From the NCBI GenBank assembly GCA_026075535.2, contig AP026543.1, forward strand, positions 7,750,001 to 7,814,000: 64,000 bases of DNA, read 5' to 3'. Numbering within the stretch: position 1 is the stretch's first letter; the number at the start of each line of letters is the position of its first letter. Of this stretch, positions 10,571 through 22,374 are shown one piece after another. Source of the DNA: Tricholoma matsutake (taxonomy: Eukaryota; Basidiomycota; Agaricomycetes; Agaricales; Tricholomataceae). Under the pieces are notes generated by a model, which was given only the letters and a program-made list of their open reading frames with translations, did no database searches and was not told the origin of the DNA. Position numbers and translations under genes: made by a program.

Positions 10571-11256
10571 TTATGTCCATCGACGTGCAGGAGTTCCTGC
10601 GCGTTTGGGCAATTCTTGCCAGTCTCTGGCACCCATCAGTGCCAGATAAGCATCTAGGGCTGCAAGATCATTGCAGTTCGCTAAAGGTTCCCAAGTGGTG
10701 TCTCCCAGACTCCACTTAACTTCAAACTGGATGGTATGGCCACACCACTTGTGTGCCATGATCTCTTCGACGTACCATTTGGTGTCATCTGGGGCACCAA
10801 AGTCATATGCGTCAGGATAACACCTGTTGGGAAACAACGCGTCGTTGTTAGGATGGTGAGGCCTTAGTAGGCTCACATGGAAACACTGGTGTATATGCCG
10901 GCATTTCAGTTCTGTAGGAAGATCCAACACATAGTTGGATGTCTCAGGGAAAGCTTGTAGGACCTTGTAGGGTCCTACAAATTTAGGTAGCAGTTTACTT
11001 GTGCATCCCTTTGGCAATGCAAGGTTCTTTGTGGAGAGGTAAACAAGGTCTCCTTGTTTGACATTGGGCTCCTTGCCCTGATGCGTCCATGTTGCTAGGG
11101 GGCGCGTTTGGCAAAAATGGCAGCATAATAGAGGTGAGATTATCTGGAACGGTGTGTAGGGACTCTGTGGAGCTTTGGAAAGTGTTGTCCAGTCCATACC
11201 TGCCTATCTTGGGCAGTGCGTTCGCAATTTTCGGGCCTTAGGGGAGAGTTTTCTAC
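10571..11256 (-). pseudogene. integrase C-terminus and chromodomain of gypsy B
   Basis: On the minus strand the GPY/F-type integrase tail is clear: GDLVYLSTKNLALPKG...KLLPKFVGPYKVL. It is followed by HQCFHVSLLRPHHPN and a chromodomain (WYVEEIMAHKW..... QFEVKWSLGDTTWEPLANC, about 10795-10700). The chromodomain is expected to steer integration to modified chromatin. The first about 60 residues of the frame (11197 to about 11060) do not look like integrase, so sequence next to the solo LTR at 11257 was rearranged. Confidence 0.85.
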
Positions 11257-11682
11257 TATAAGGGCAACCTAAGCCTCTAGCAAAGGGAAATCCAAAGTTA
11301 AAATTATACTACATAATACAGGGATTGGGGACACACCTAGCAAAGGGAAATCCAAAGAGAAAACTCTAAGGATCCCCTTGCTGATGCCCAGTATATGTGA
11401 AGATGACAAAAATCAAATATAACCTAAAAATAGAAAAAGGCGGAGATAGGCGGATCAAGGCTGCCGAATGACATCATACCAAGGGGTAGGTGTCGGAAGG
11501 GGTACTCCGCCTCTAAATATAAAAGTGTCAACATGTACAAACATGATAGAAAGGGAAAATTAGTAATAAAATCCAGAAAAATCATAGAAAATGAAGAATA
11601 GAAGGAAATGAGGTGAGGAAAAATATAGGACAAACATAAAAAATAGGAAAAACACACAGGGCACCCCCCTAGTTCCCTTACA
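11257..11682 (-). mobile_element. solo LTR (426-bp family, copy 1)
   Basis: On the minus strand it starts TGTAAGGGAAC and ends GCCCTTATA. It is about 96-97% identical along its whole length to 60183-60608. It interrupts gypsy B integrase between AERVFQ and the GPY/F part. Its flanks (tctac and catag) do not match, so the junction was altered after insertion. Frames inside it are shadows. Confidence 0.85.
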
Positions 11683-11689
11683 CATAGTG

Positions 11690-12577
11690 TCATTGAAAGA
11701 CTCTTTCAGCGATGATACTATCATGGGCCATGGCCATGTTTTGCAGTGCATTCATTGCAAAAGTATGCACTCTGGGAGGAATGCGTTCTGTAGAAGGAAG
11801 TTCTTGCATCATATGAGGCAAGAACCCATAGTTGATTTCAAATGGGGCCATCCCCATTGCTCTGTTAATCATAGAGTTTATGGCAAACTCTATGAGAGAG
11901 AGGAACTTTACCCAATTTTTGTGACTGGACGCAACGAACACTTGGAGAATCTGAGCGATCAAACGATTTGCATGTTCCATTATTCCATCCATCTGAGGAT
12001 GTAATGAAGTGGACATAAGTAATTTGATGTCCAAGATACGGTGGATTTCATGCCACCATTTGGACGTGAATTTAGAGTCTCAATCGCAAACGATCGAGCC
12101 AGGTAGTCCATGCAAATAGACAATCTCCTTCACAAAGATGGGAGATAGTTGTGATGCAGTCGTTGTCGTGTTCACCGGGATTAGGTGAACCATTGAAGAC
12201 AGATGACAGATGATTACCCAAAGGTAGTCAAATCCTTCGGACTCTGGGAAGGGTCCGATGAAATCCATTCCAATTGACTCCCATGGTCTCATGGGTGTCG
12301 GTAATGAGTGCAGCTTGCCTCGAGGGGAGCGGTATTCCCCCTTCAAGTGGACACAATGTTCGCACGAATTACAGTATTTCTTGACTTTGTATTGAAGTCG
12401 AGGCCACCAATACCAACGTCGGATGTATTCCGATGTCTTCAGGGGACTGAAGTGCCCCACTAAGGTGTGGGCTTGTTTGATGATACGACCATGTAAGGTC
12501 GTACCCTTGGAAGTAGAGGTGGGGATGCAAAGGACCTCTTCACCCCTCTGTTCTTTCTCCAAATGAAACTGTCCCGG
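11690..12577 (-). pseudogene. integrase of gypsy B, zinc-binding and catalytic core
   Basis: Minus-strand reading starts at the HHCC zinc domain (H....H.....YIRRWYWWP....V..YCNSCEHC, about 12480-12355). The DDE core follows with D at WESIGMDFIGPFP, a second region VYLHGLPGSIVCD ending at a stop near 12080, and ILDIKLLMSTSLHPQMDGIMEHANRLI carrying the Glu-equivalent region, though the residue after M reads as E within IMEHANR. Stops at about 12079 break it. The catalytic core would have joined element DNA to the target. Confidence 0.85.
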
Positions 12578-13542
12578 TGATGACTCTCAGTGATACTCAA
12601 TACTGAGTTTAACACCTAATAAAACACAAACCCTAGAACTGCAGGTGCATTCTAATTGTGAAGGTTCGGCTAGAGGGTCTCAGTTCATCCTTCGAAATAC
12701 AACTGAACCTGATACGAGAATAATAGTGATAGTCGAGAAGATGCAGTTATGCAGAACCATGTGGAAAGCAAATGCAGAAGCAAAAGACCTGATAATACGA
12801 AGGTGCAGTACAATGATACGATAAGCGCAACCAAAATGCGCAATAAGACAAAGGCACAATGCAGCAATTTGAGAGTGGGACAATGTAGAACTTTGAAAAT
12901 GAGCACTATGTGAGAGGGAGAGGGAATGAGGTTCACATATGATCCTCTCCTCTTAGGCGCTATTTTACAAGACTGTTTTATGCTATGAAAATTAAAGTAA
13001 AAGGAGTTAGATGAAAAAGCGCAAACTCTCAGATCGCAAGTTCCACCCATAAAAACAATTGCCTTGATAAGAAGATAAAAGAGGACTAAATGAATATAAT
13101 GTCAGATCACAAATATGTGGTGCACCTTCATTGATGTGCTCCGGGCTTCTCAGAGTTCGTGTGGATAGCACTACGCAGTAGGAACACCTGATGTCATTAA
13201 TGAATATTGATTATATCATTGTTCCAACCATCAGAGTGACTGGAATGAGTTGCCGATGTATGATACTATTGAAACTGCAAAATGTGCAAAAAGGTGCATT
13301 TGGCAAACACAGATTGCTGATGTGGAAGGGTGTGGAGAATGACCTTGTAAGATACCAAATTGCTCGAACCGTGGATCGGAATCATAGTCCAGTGTATAAG
13401 GCCATTTGTAGAGAAGTCGTAAAGGAAAGCGCAAAATGCAGCTTGTAGCATAGTGCGCTGGATGATCAGAACGTCTTATGAATGTTAGTAGAATCGCAAA
13501 AAATACCATAGTGCATGCACAGAACAGTATGCAGTTGTATCA
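12578..13542 (-). mobile_element. probable solo LTR or insertion in gypsy B (965 bp)
   Basis: The pol frame stops making sense between DFQTQ (13543) and FHLEKEQRGE (12570), and no pol similarity is seen between. The inserted block starts TGATGACTC and ends GTTGTATCA (on the minus strand TGATACAAC..GAGTCATCA). It is flanked by cccgg and ctggg, a possible decayed 5-bp duplication. No ORF in it is convincing. The exact ends are inferred from the pol frame. Confidence 0.5.
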
Positions 13543-15390
13543 CTGGGTCTGGAAGTCCAGGTGGTCCTTTGGATTTTCAAGAACCTTCTTGAAATGTTTG
13601 TTGTTGACATATCCATTTCGGATATCATTGTTCAGAGGGTCTAACTCTGACATGTGAGTGCGCAGGTAAGGCCCCTTAGCCTGAGAGGCATAAATCGAAG
13701 GATCATCCTGCAATTGGTTGGCCTTTGAAGAAAGTGTGGTCGCCTCTTCCCCATTCACAGTCATTACAGCTGTGGCTGCCTCACGCTCTTTGACTTGTTC
13801 TCAAAGAGCTTTGAGTTGTTCACTAACTCGTTTTTGCTGGGAAGCAGCAGAATGAGTTTCAATTACTCAATTTTTGATTTCAAGATGTCGATCCCATGGG
13901 AGATCCTTGTGGTTGGGATCGAGATGTATGTCTGCAAAGATGTAGTGTTTGACTAATGGAGCATTGTCTCAAGAGTCGAATTGGTAGTAGTGGGACAGAG
14001 CATCCGCTACTTTGTTCAATTTGCCTTTGACATAACAAAGGTCAAAGTCGAAATGCAACAGATACTACATCCATCATGTTTGCCTAGCAGACAGTTGGCA
14101 TTGAGTTTGGAAGAACTCAAGTGCCTGGTAATCGGTGATGACATGAATGTGTCTACCGATCAGTTTGTCTTCCCACTTCAGGAGTGCCTCAAGTGTGGCA
14201 ATTGTTTCATGCTCAAAGGTACAGTAGTTCCTTTGAGCGTCTGAGAATTTCTTGGACAGGAACCCAGCAGGGCAGCAAGTTTGTCATTCAGGTCCCTGAC
14301 CATACATTGCTCCAGTCCCAAAGACTGAGGCGTCACAGATCACCCATATAGGCTCAGGTGAATCTGGGTCAATCGGCTTCAACACGGGCATTGTGCAACA
14401 GATGTGTTTAATCATCTGGAAGCAATGATCGTGCAACAGTCACCATAAAAAGGCTTGACCATTTCTAGTCATTGCTGAAAGTGGACTAGTGAAAGCACTT
14501 ATATCTGGCAGGAAATGTGCCAGATACTGCACGAGTCCCAGAAAACGCTGGACTTTGTGATAATTACGAGCAGCTTTCCACTCTCATATATGGGCCATTT
14601 TGTTGCTATCTGCATGTAGGCCATGCTCATCAATCATATGACCGAGACACTCTACCTTTTCAGCATAGAGTTCACATTTTTCTGCATGGAGGTACAGAGA
14701 ATGCTTGTGTAGTCTGTTAAACATGAGCTCCAGATGCTTCTGGTGTTCTTCAATCATGTCGCTGAACATGAAGATATTGTCCAGGTAGGCATGGACAAAG
14801 ATTCCAATGTAATCTCGAAATATAGAGTTCATCAACCTTTGGAAGGTTGAGGGTGCATTGCAGTCGCCTTGTTGCATAACAAGACTCTCGTAGATGCCCT
14901 GAACCATTGAGAAGCCGGTTTTCCAGATGTCTTCTGGGGCAACTTGGACCTGCTCATAGGCATCGGAGAGGTCGATCTTTGAGTGGTACTTAGCTCGAGT
15001 GACATCAAGATGAATCAAGTCTTGATCAGGAAACAGTGTAACATCTTTCACCCTGTTAGTGTTATGTTTCACTGCATTGATCACAGTGCAAAGTTTCCCA
15101 GTTTTCTTGGGAACTACTAGCATCGGAGCGGCTTGCTCCACATGGGCAGGACGCCACCAGCCTGCTTTGCAGTACTTGGCTATTTTCTCAGCGAGGGGTT
15201 TCCTCATCAAGTCGGGACATTTTGGAAGATAGTAGTTATATGTTTTCTTCTCATCCACCAATGGGATGTGGTGGTTTATGTCCCTCAAAGGAGGTAGTTT
15301 GTCAGGAACTCCATTGAGGATGTCCTGAAAAGATTGTTTCCACTGCTCCCAGAGGCGTGGAAGGTCCTTTTTTGAAAGGGTCCTTTGCAT
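13543..15390 (-). pseudogene. reverse transcriptase and RNase H of gypsy B
   Basis: Minus-strand frame: KPLAEKIAKYCKAGWWRP, AAPMLVVPKKTGKL, HLDVTRAKYHSKIDLSDAYEQV (first catalytic Asp in KIDLSDAY), CNAPSTFQRLMN, active site AYLDNIFMFSD, KCELYAEKVECLGHMID. It then passes a stop at 14584 into the RNase H part, with WVICDASVFGTGAMYGQ, FSDAQRNYCTFEHETIA, HVITDYQALEFF and VADALSHYY. The tail LDPLNNDI..GYVNNKHFKKVL leads to the integrase zinc domain. The YxDD box reads YLDN. Confidence 0.9.
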
Positions 15391-16935
15391 TTAGTTTTAT
15401 CAGCCCACTCTTCACAAATTGTGAAGAGTATGTCATTCAGGTCATTGACCTGATCTGGCGGAAGTACCGCAGGGATAGAGGGGTCAAATCCAGGAGGTTC
15501 GAAATTGGGTCCCTCAGGAAATCTATCCCAAGTAAATTCCTGGACAATCTCTTCTAGATCGTCTTCTTCGTGGCTCAAGGGTTCCTCTTCAGGTCCTAAA
15601 AGGACAGGGTCCAAAGGTTTTAGTGTAGACCAACAATGTTTGTCAACATTGTCTACTTCTTCCATTTCAACATTCCTACGTCTAACAGATGGAGGTTGCA
15701 CCTTTGTGGAACTCAGACCAGGCTTGTCTGGGTCCTTCTTCTTTCATGTGGCCAGGTGGCCGCTCTCATGTCACTCATCCTTGGGAGGTTGAGGATGCAT
15801 AGCATGCCGATGGGCTTGCTTGAAAGTGTTAGGGCCCTCGATAATGGTATCGAGGTGTTTGCCCTTGACGCGTACTTTGTCATGTTCAAAGTCTAGAACT
15901 ATACCGTGTTTCCTCATAAAGATGGTGCCTAGAATGGCATCATATCTATCGATGTTAACAACATCGAAATAATGGGTGTTTTTTATTTCACCGATTTCAA
16001 AATCAGTGAATAGTCCGAAGTTGATCTTCAAATGGCTTCCAATGGTGCCTAATTGCAAGGGCACTGGTTCTTCCAATTCATGGGCTTTAAGATTCGCTGA
16101 CATGGCAAATTCAGGGGAAATTGAATCAGATGTGCAGCCTGAATCAAGGAGTATGAAAGCTTCAAGTTCATGAAGCTTCATTTTCGCCATGAAGCACCTG
16201 TTGTCCTTCTCAGAGTGAGGAGGGCAGGTTATTTTCTTAGAGGATTTCCTCAAAGTGGTCATGCCTCTGAAGCGTGGCTTGTTTCTGAATAGGTCGTCCA
16301 CCATGACACCTAGTCTTTCAGAAAATGATGGAGAATTTCTCTCCGTCTCGTCCTCAGAGTCTTCCTCTGAGTCAGATACCAACTGGGTGGAGGGGCAACT
16401 GTCAGAGTCATACTCTGAAAGGATTTCTCGGATCGCACCAAAGTGCTCTACTCCAGAATATTCACTGGCATCACCCCCAGTGTCAGACTCCAAGTTGCAC
16501 AGTTCATCTTCTGAACTGTACTGAGAGCCATCAGGGTTCATGTCTGACAAGGCAGACCCATACTCAGAGCGAGAGTTATCCTCTGAGTTGCTGTATGCTG
16601 CGGTGAGTCTCTCATTCATCACAGAATGTGAATCTGAGTCCTGGGTAGGACTTGAATGGTGCTCACTGCTCAGTGGAGCATGGGAGGTTTGGGGATTAGC
16701 CATAGACGCTGATCCTTCTCAAGCGGCGTACATCTTAGCTGACAGTTTGGGCTGTCCGTACTTAGGGCAGCCCTTATCTGTGGAGTAGTGTGGACCTCCA
16801 CAGCTGTAACAATTTGGGGTCTTCTTGTCATCAGACCTTTTGTCTGATTTGGATCTGGAGTGTCTGGATGGTTTCCGTCCAGACTCGCAATGTCGAGTAT
16901 CACAACAATCTTTGTTATGGTGATCACTATCGCCA
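15391..16935 (-). pseudogene. gag zinc knuckle and aspartic protease of gypsy B
   Basis: Reading down the minus strand, a nucleocapsid-type knuckle CYSCGGPH..... GC lies at about 16815-16770. A long Ser/Asp/Glu-rich linker (SEDNSRSEYGS.. SEEDSEDETERN) comes next. The retropepsin follows with LLDSGCTSDSISPEF at about 16155-16110 and a distal AILGTIFMRKHGI at about 15935-15900. The linker to reverse transcriptase (15285-15701) holds FEPPGFDPSIP. The frame is open for 310 codons at 15771-16703, unusually good for this element. Its role would be processing of Gag-Pol. Confidence 0.85.
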
Positions 16936-16940
16936 TGACT

Positions 16941-17765
16941 TCAAAGTTCCTTGGTAGGATACTTCAACCCCGGATATTTAGAGCTATCACAATAGTTCTT
17001 ATCATGTTTTTGAGAATGATCCCAGGATCGTTCATGAGACTGTTCGGGAGAAGGGTCTTTGGTTTTGGAAGTTTTAGTCAAAGAGGACGTGCTCTTCGAC
17101 TTGGTGGAATCCATTATACACTTCTTTTTATTGAAGCATTTTCTCTTCTTACTGATTTCCTCTGCCTGGCAGGCGAAGTGTAGGATATCTTGCACTGAGC
17201 TTGTCTCAGCAGAACATCCTTTGTCTAGTACAAAGGATATGATGCTTGTGGGCAACCCAGTCACCAATTGCGTTTTGAATGTAAATGGATTGGGTGCCTG
17301 TATCATCCTGGTAGCATAGCGCTCCAGTTTGTGGTAATAGCCCATAACACCCTCATCAGTGTTATACTCGACGTGCCAGAACTTGTCGGTCGCATCGTGG
17401 GTTGCATTTTCATGCACAAACCAGTCGTATAGGCCGGTGATGACTTCCTTGAAAGTCCAGGCAGATCGTTGACGGTATGCACCATCAATGCTATCTTCAA
17501 ACCAAGTGAGGGCAGTGTTCTCAAGGAACATCACCATATATTCGATGCAGTCTGAGTCCAGTTCAGGGCTGCACACCTTGTTCACCTTTAACCACCGAAG
17601 AAGGGCATTCATCCATCTTTCAAAGGCTTTGGTGTTGGGTAATCCACCATACTTCAATGGATTGGGAACTCTGGGACCATTCTTGCCTCCAGTGGCAGGA
17701 ATCTCTGTCAAGACAGAGACCTTGTTGTCAATCTGTCTATGTATCTTGGCATGAATGTCCCTCAA
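16941..17765 (-). pseudogene. gag capsid of gypsy B
   Basis: A 274-residue open frame with a Ty3-like capsid signature: PNPLKYGGLPNTKAFERWMNALLRWL, then MVMFLENTALTWFEDSI, FKEVITGLYDWFV, a VMGYYHKLERYA segment and LVTGLPTSI. It ends in a basic Lys/Ser-rich tail. It would form the particle shell. The start ATG in use is uncertain, because a broken upstream N-terminal extension also exists. Confidence 0.85.
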
Positions 17766-19195
17766 ATATTTTGAGGGACAGCAAGAGCCTTTATCTCGAT
17801 AAGAATCGGGATAGGAAGATGTAGACCAGTAAGGGCTACTTGGTTCTCATGGGGTACCAGAACGTCCAGATGGGGTATGTCTGGAAAAAGTACGTGTTTG
17901 CACTCCTCGTCGGGGATTTGATGAGTTTCTGTGGGACGCCTCTTCCTCAAATCAGGAAGAATGTTCAGTACTTTCATTGCTCGGCGTGCTATACATTGAG
18001 TTGCTATCACTTCCATTACCATCATCCCTGGACCCATCTCCATCTGGTGGTCCTCCATGGCCAGCATGACTCTGCACAGGCCATCGGAAATTTACAGATG
18101 GTGGGCTCTCTCACTTTTTATGGTGAGATGAAGGGTCATCCTTATCCCAAGGTTAACCATCTTTGTCGAAATGGATCCCCTGATCAGGGATCAAGGTGGG
18201 ATGTCCATCCTGGATATCGCCATCGCATATCCTTTGAAGGACAATCCTGTTGTTGTTGATATAGCATACCTTCCTTTTAGAAGGTACTTCACGAGATAAC
18301 TCGGGTGTCTGTGGGTGGCAGGATTTTCTCATTCTGCTGGGATGGTGGAACGAGGTTGGGCAGGGTTGGGATCTTGTTCTGTTGCTGTGGAATGAGGCAT
18401 AGTAGGGTTGATTATTTCCCTATGGGCAAAGTGACTGGCATAACTTAACGCCAGATCTTTAAGTTGGTTTTCCAACTTAATCGGTTCAAAATCTCTTGCA
18501 TCCATGCAACGGGTAAACATATCTGTTGCAATCTGAGCAAAATGCTCAGCTCCAAATTTGTTGTCTGATTCATCCTCTCGAGGTTTGGCCTTGAGGGGTC
18601 TTTTCTCTAGGCATCGGTGCAGCTGATCGTCAGCGTTCATCGGTGTTGCAGGTGCCAATGCTGTTAAATCTGGCCATACAGCAGGGAATAATCCAGGGGT
18701 TTCATACATCTGGCTGTTGTGGGGAAGATCAATACCACTACTGGGGGTAATCCAGTGGTTGTTGGGCTCTGGGGTCAATTCATCCAGAGGAGAAAGCTTC
18801 TGCAAGCCAGGAGGAGGTCCTGGATTGGAATGAGTGTCTCATTGACTGTTGTTTGACAAGAAAGATTTTCTGGATTTGGGTTCGCTGTCGTCAGCATCCT
18901 CGATGGTGGGCCATCGATGGTGTGGGCCAAGGGCAGAGGAATCGAGATTTCTCAAAGCAGCTGAATGTGCTTCGAGGGTCTGAAAGTCCCTAGTAGGAGA
19001 AACATCATTTCTCAAGGTGCTTGTATGTGCCTCAAGTGGATGGGATCCAGGCAAATCTTTTGGAGTGCGCCAAGGAGAATCTGACCCTGATGGCAACGAC
19101 TGAGATTTACCTTGCATGTCCTGCTTGGGAGCAGGCTTCAGCTTGTTCTTGTTCTTGGCCCTGGTCAAAACCATGGTCTCGTTCTTGAGGTACAA
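17766..19195 (-). pseudogene. N-terminal extension or leader ORF of gypsy B gag
   Basis: From MYLKNETMVLTRAKNKNK at 19195, coding-like minus-strand frames continue past stops and frameshifts to the capsid ORF. They include the open parts 18839-19195, 18329-18805 and 17762-18067. The middle part (FGAEHFAQIATDMFTRCM.. ENQLKDLALSYASHFAH) looks helical. I recognise no domain. Long gag N-termini of this kind occur in basidiomycete gypsy elements. Confidence 0.55.
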
Positions 19196-19419
19196 TCTTC
19201 AGCAATGGAGAAAAAGAATTTTGGTCATAGCAGCGGGTGAAAAGCAAAGAGTCGAGTGCAAAGAAACTTGATTTGGGTCCTAGCAATGGATATGCTTCCA
19301 TCGCTGATCACATTGAGAATTTTCTCCCTTTGCGAGAGAAGTTCAGGGTCATGTTGATGACGATCGCTGATGGGGCAATGTTGAGCTTAACTCTATATGA
19401 GTTTGAGTGTTTAAAAAAC

Positions 19420-19617
19420 TGTAGTGAGTCGTAGGGGGGTCCCTTAATATCACACAGGAGCTAAACACGAATAATGTATATTTATCATGTGTACTCGAGG
19501 TGGTAGTAAAGGGATCGATTATGTAAATAGAAGGCTGGTCCCTTTATAGGGCCAGCCAGGTCAATAGCAAAGAGATATAATATATACAAATGCGGGGTCA
19601 AGCCCCGGGTCACCACA
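19420..19617 (-). repeat. 5' LTR of gypsy B (198 bp)
   Basis: Partner of 7783-7980. It abuts the decayed target duplication ctagt on its right. Confidence 0.92.
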
Positions 19618-20450
19618 CTAGTGTAACAGAGTGGCCCACACCAACAAATAGAAAGGAGGTTCAATCCTTTCTTGGTTTTGCAAATTTTTATCACAGGTTC
19701 ATCGAAGGCTTTTCCCACCATGTGAAGCCGATGTTTGAACTCATGAAAAAGGATCAAAGGTGGGGTTGGGCTGAAGCAGAACAATTGGTGTTTAATGAAA
19801 TCAAAAACTGCATCACATCCTCACCCATCCTTCATTTCGCAGATGATTTGAAGGCTTTTCGTATTGAGGCAGATAGTTCGGACTACGCTACAGGCTCAGT
19901 CCTCTCTCAGCAATCATCCGATGATCTTAAATGGCACCCCATCGCCTTCTATTTGAAATTGCTCAATGCCATTGAGCGAAACTACGAGATTCACAATAAG
20001 GAGATGTTAGCAGTCATGAGATTGTTGGAGGAATAAAGACATTTTCTCAAAGGTGCGAAACATAAGGTCAAAATCTGGATGGACCACAAAAACCTCAAGT
20101 ACTTCATGACTGTGAAGAAACTAAATCACAGACAGGCTCGTTGGTCACTTTACCTGTCTAGATTCAATTTTGTCATGCACCATTGTCCAGAAAAGAGCAT
20201 GGGTAAGCCAGATGTTCTTTTGCGCCACACAGATCACAGCAATGGTGCCGATGATAGCCACAATACCACGCTACTTTGACCCAAATTCTTTGCCATCTGG
20301 GCACTTGAGGGAATCACTGTCAAGGGAGCTTAGAGGGATTTACTTCACAAAATTCGAAGAGGAGTTTGGGATGGAAGGAGTGAAGATGCGGTGATGTTAG
20401 CAATGAAGGATTTGGAGAGGTCAAAGGGCAAGACACTGGGAAGTTCGGAG
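19618..20450 (+). pseudogene. reverse transcriptase 3' part and RNase H of gypsy A
   Basis: Continues the frame cut at 7782: VTEWPTPTNRKEVQSFLGFANFY, HHVKPMFELMKKDQ.W.W, F..IEADSSDYATGSVLSQ (first RNase H Asp region), HPIAFYLKLLNAIERNYEIHNKEMLA, a stop at 20034, then KVKIWMDHKNLKYFM, LNHRQARWSLYLSRFNF and HHCPEKSMGKPDVLLR. A stop follows at 20277. The RNase H motifs are normal for chromoviruses. Confidence 0.9.
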
Positions 20451-21560
20451 TGGGCAAAGGAGCATGTTTTGTGATTGAATTTATGTTCTGATGATCCCTG
20501 ACCTACAATGCAGAATCACCAAACAACACCATGACTCAAAGATTGGGGGACATGCTGGACATTGGAAGTCCCTCAAACTCATTTTGAGGAACTACTGGTG
20601 GCCAAACATGTCTCGTTACATTGGACAGTACTGCAAGGCATGCAATATGTGTCTTCAAATGAAGGCACAAAAACGCAAACCGTTCAGTGAACTACATCCT
20701 CTCCTGGTGCCCGAAGCTCAATGGGATGTCATAAGTGTTGATTTCATCATCAAACTTCCTGATTCACATGGATTTGATGCTGCAATGGTTGTGGTGGACT
20801 CGGTGAGTAAACAAAGCCATTTCATACCCACTCACACCACCATCACTGCACTGGGCTCAGCTCAACTCTACCTCCAAAATGTCTGGAAGCTGCATGGCCT
20901 CCCCTGATTGATGCTGTCAGATCAAAGACCCCAATTTGTTGCCAAATTCATGCACAAATTGTATCATCTATTAGGAATCACCATCTCAGCCTCAACCACA
21001 TATCACCCACAGTTGGATGGTCAAACTGAACGCATTAACCAAGAGCTCAAACAGTACATTTGAATTTTTGTAGGTGAATGACAGAACAATTGGGACATGC
21101 TCCTACCCTTGGGTGAATTTGCATACAACAACCACATCCACAGCACTCCCTATTCTTTATCGATACTGGTAGACACCCCCAGATGGGTTTTGAACCTGAT
21201 CAACATCCATCGAAGCTTGAAGCTGTCAACAAATTTGCAGATCAAATGAAATCCACACTAGACAAAGCACGGGCAGCCCTTTCAAAATTGAAGGATGTCA
21301 TGGTGTACTATAATCAACAGTGAACCCCAGCACCAAAGTTTGAGGTGGGTGATAAAGTCTTTCTCGATGCTTTGGACATTAGCACAACCAGGCCCTCAAA
21401 AAAGTTCGCACATTGATATCTCAGCCCCTACCCAATCGTTCACCCTGTAGGTTCACATGCATACCATCTGAAACCACCATCATCCATGTCACGGCTCCAC
21501 CTGGTCTTCCACATCGTCAAACTCATGCCAGCCCTGCCAGATCTAATCATAGGTCAATGA
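20451..21560 (+). pseudogene. integrase of gypsy A
   Basis: HHCC zinc domain (KQHHDSKIGGHAGHWKSLKLI..NYWWPNMS..I.QYCKACNMC), then the catalytic core with Asp in WDVISVDFIIKLP. The second Asp is in MLSDQRPQFVAKF, and the Glu is in HPQLDGQTERINQELKQY. Stops at about 20905, 21061 and 21078 and a frameshift near 21160 kill it. Confidence 0.9.
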
Positions 21561-21576
21561 CTGCATCCACCACCAC

Positions 21577-21810
21577 CACCAGATATCATAGGAGAGCAGA
21601 GGTACAAGATTGAAGAGGTGATAGATAGTCAGATGAGGGGCAGGACACTGCAATACCTGGTTAGGTGGAAGGGCTACAGTTGCAAAGAAAATTTGTGGAT
21701 TTTGGAAGGTGACTTGGATGCTCCTGAGCTAATAAAGGACTTCTACAGAGCCCACCCAACTGCCCCTAAACATATCAATGCCCTGCTTTTTGGTTGCATG
21801 GGTTTTTGAC
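21577..21810 (+). pseudogene. chromodomain of gypsy A
   Basis: YKIEEVIDSQMRGRTLQYLV followed by RWKGY....NLWILEGDLDAPELIKDFYRAHP is a typical chromovirus chromodomain at the integrase C-terminus. Trp in RWKGY is kept, while the usual TWEP reads LWIL. The polypurine tract and 3' LTR follow within 80 bp. Confidence 0.88.
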
Positions 21811-21877
21811 CACGACACCAGGTCTGGTCACCATGGAGTTTTTTGCATCGGGACGCTGCAGCTTAAGGAGGGGGTGA

Positions 21878-22374
21878 TGTAAGGGGAACCCTTGATGAGC
21901 ACTCACAAACCCCTACAAACATCTATGAAGTTCATGAACATTCTTCGAACAAACTTCGAACCCTTCAAACAGTCTTTGAGCTCTTTGAACTCCTCAAACA
22001 TTCTTCAAACAACTTCAAACTGCTTCAAACTGCTCCACCCCTCACCTAGGACCACACCCATACTTCGACAATGCTGCAGAAGTTGTGGAACAACTTTCAA
22101 ACGCATTAGGATGAAGTGGGATGACCTTCTGATGTGCTCCTGGCAGTGCTCGCTTCCTTAGTCCCACTTCCACATGGAGACTGAATTATTTTACTTCATC
22201 ACATGGTTCCAGGTATATAGTTAGCACCCTCTGCAGGGAAACACCTTAGACTTTTCTCTTTGGTTTTCCCTTGCAAGGTGTGTAGATATTTCTTTGTTCC
22301 ATTAGTTTATCTAACTCTTTGGTTTTCCCTTGCAAGTATCGAGCTCAGGCTCTGATCATAAGGTTGCCCTTACA
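21878..22374 (+). repeat. 3' LTR of gypsy A (497 bp)
   Basis: Partner of 2266-2703, longer by an internal duplication around 22250-22330. It is preceded by a purine run and followed by the target duplication gtggt. Confidence 0.92.

Larger units (their letters stand above)
7783..19617 (-). mobile_element. Ty3/gypsy chromovirus B with an extra 3' ORF
   Basis: 198-bp LTRs at 7783-7980 and 19420-19617 (minus-strand ends TGTGGTGACCC and CTCACTACA) differ at about eight or nine sites. A polypurine tract (aagggggaggg on the minus strand) abuts the 3' LTR at 7981-7991. The target duplication was ccagc: it survives at 7778-7782 and reads ctagt at 19618-19622, two C-to-T changes. Minus-strand order is gag, zinc knuckle, protease, reverse transcriptase/RNase H, integrase, chromodomain and an extra ORF. 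It inserted in the reverse transcriptase/RNase H boundary of gypsy A. Confidence 0.92.
2266..22374 (+). mobile_element. Ty3/gypsy chromovirus A, decayed and interrupted
   Basis: LTRs at 2266-2703 and 21878-22374 begin TGTAAGG and end CCTTACA. A perfect 5-bp duplication gtggt flanks the element (2261-2265 and 22375-22379). Order on the plus strand is gag, zinc knuckle, protease, reverse transcriptase, RNase H, integrase, chromodomain, polypurine tract (aaggagggggtga) and LTR. Without the insertions (3823-5342, 6121-6564, 7783-19617) the internal part is about 5.4 kb, normal for the family. Many stops and frameshifts show it is dead. Confidence 0.93.
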
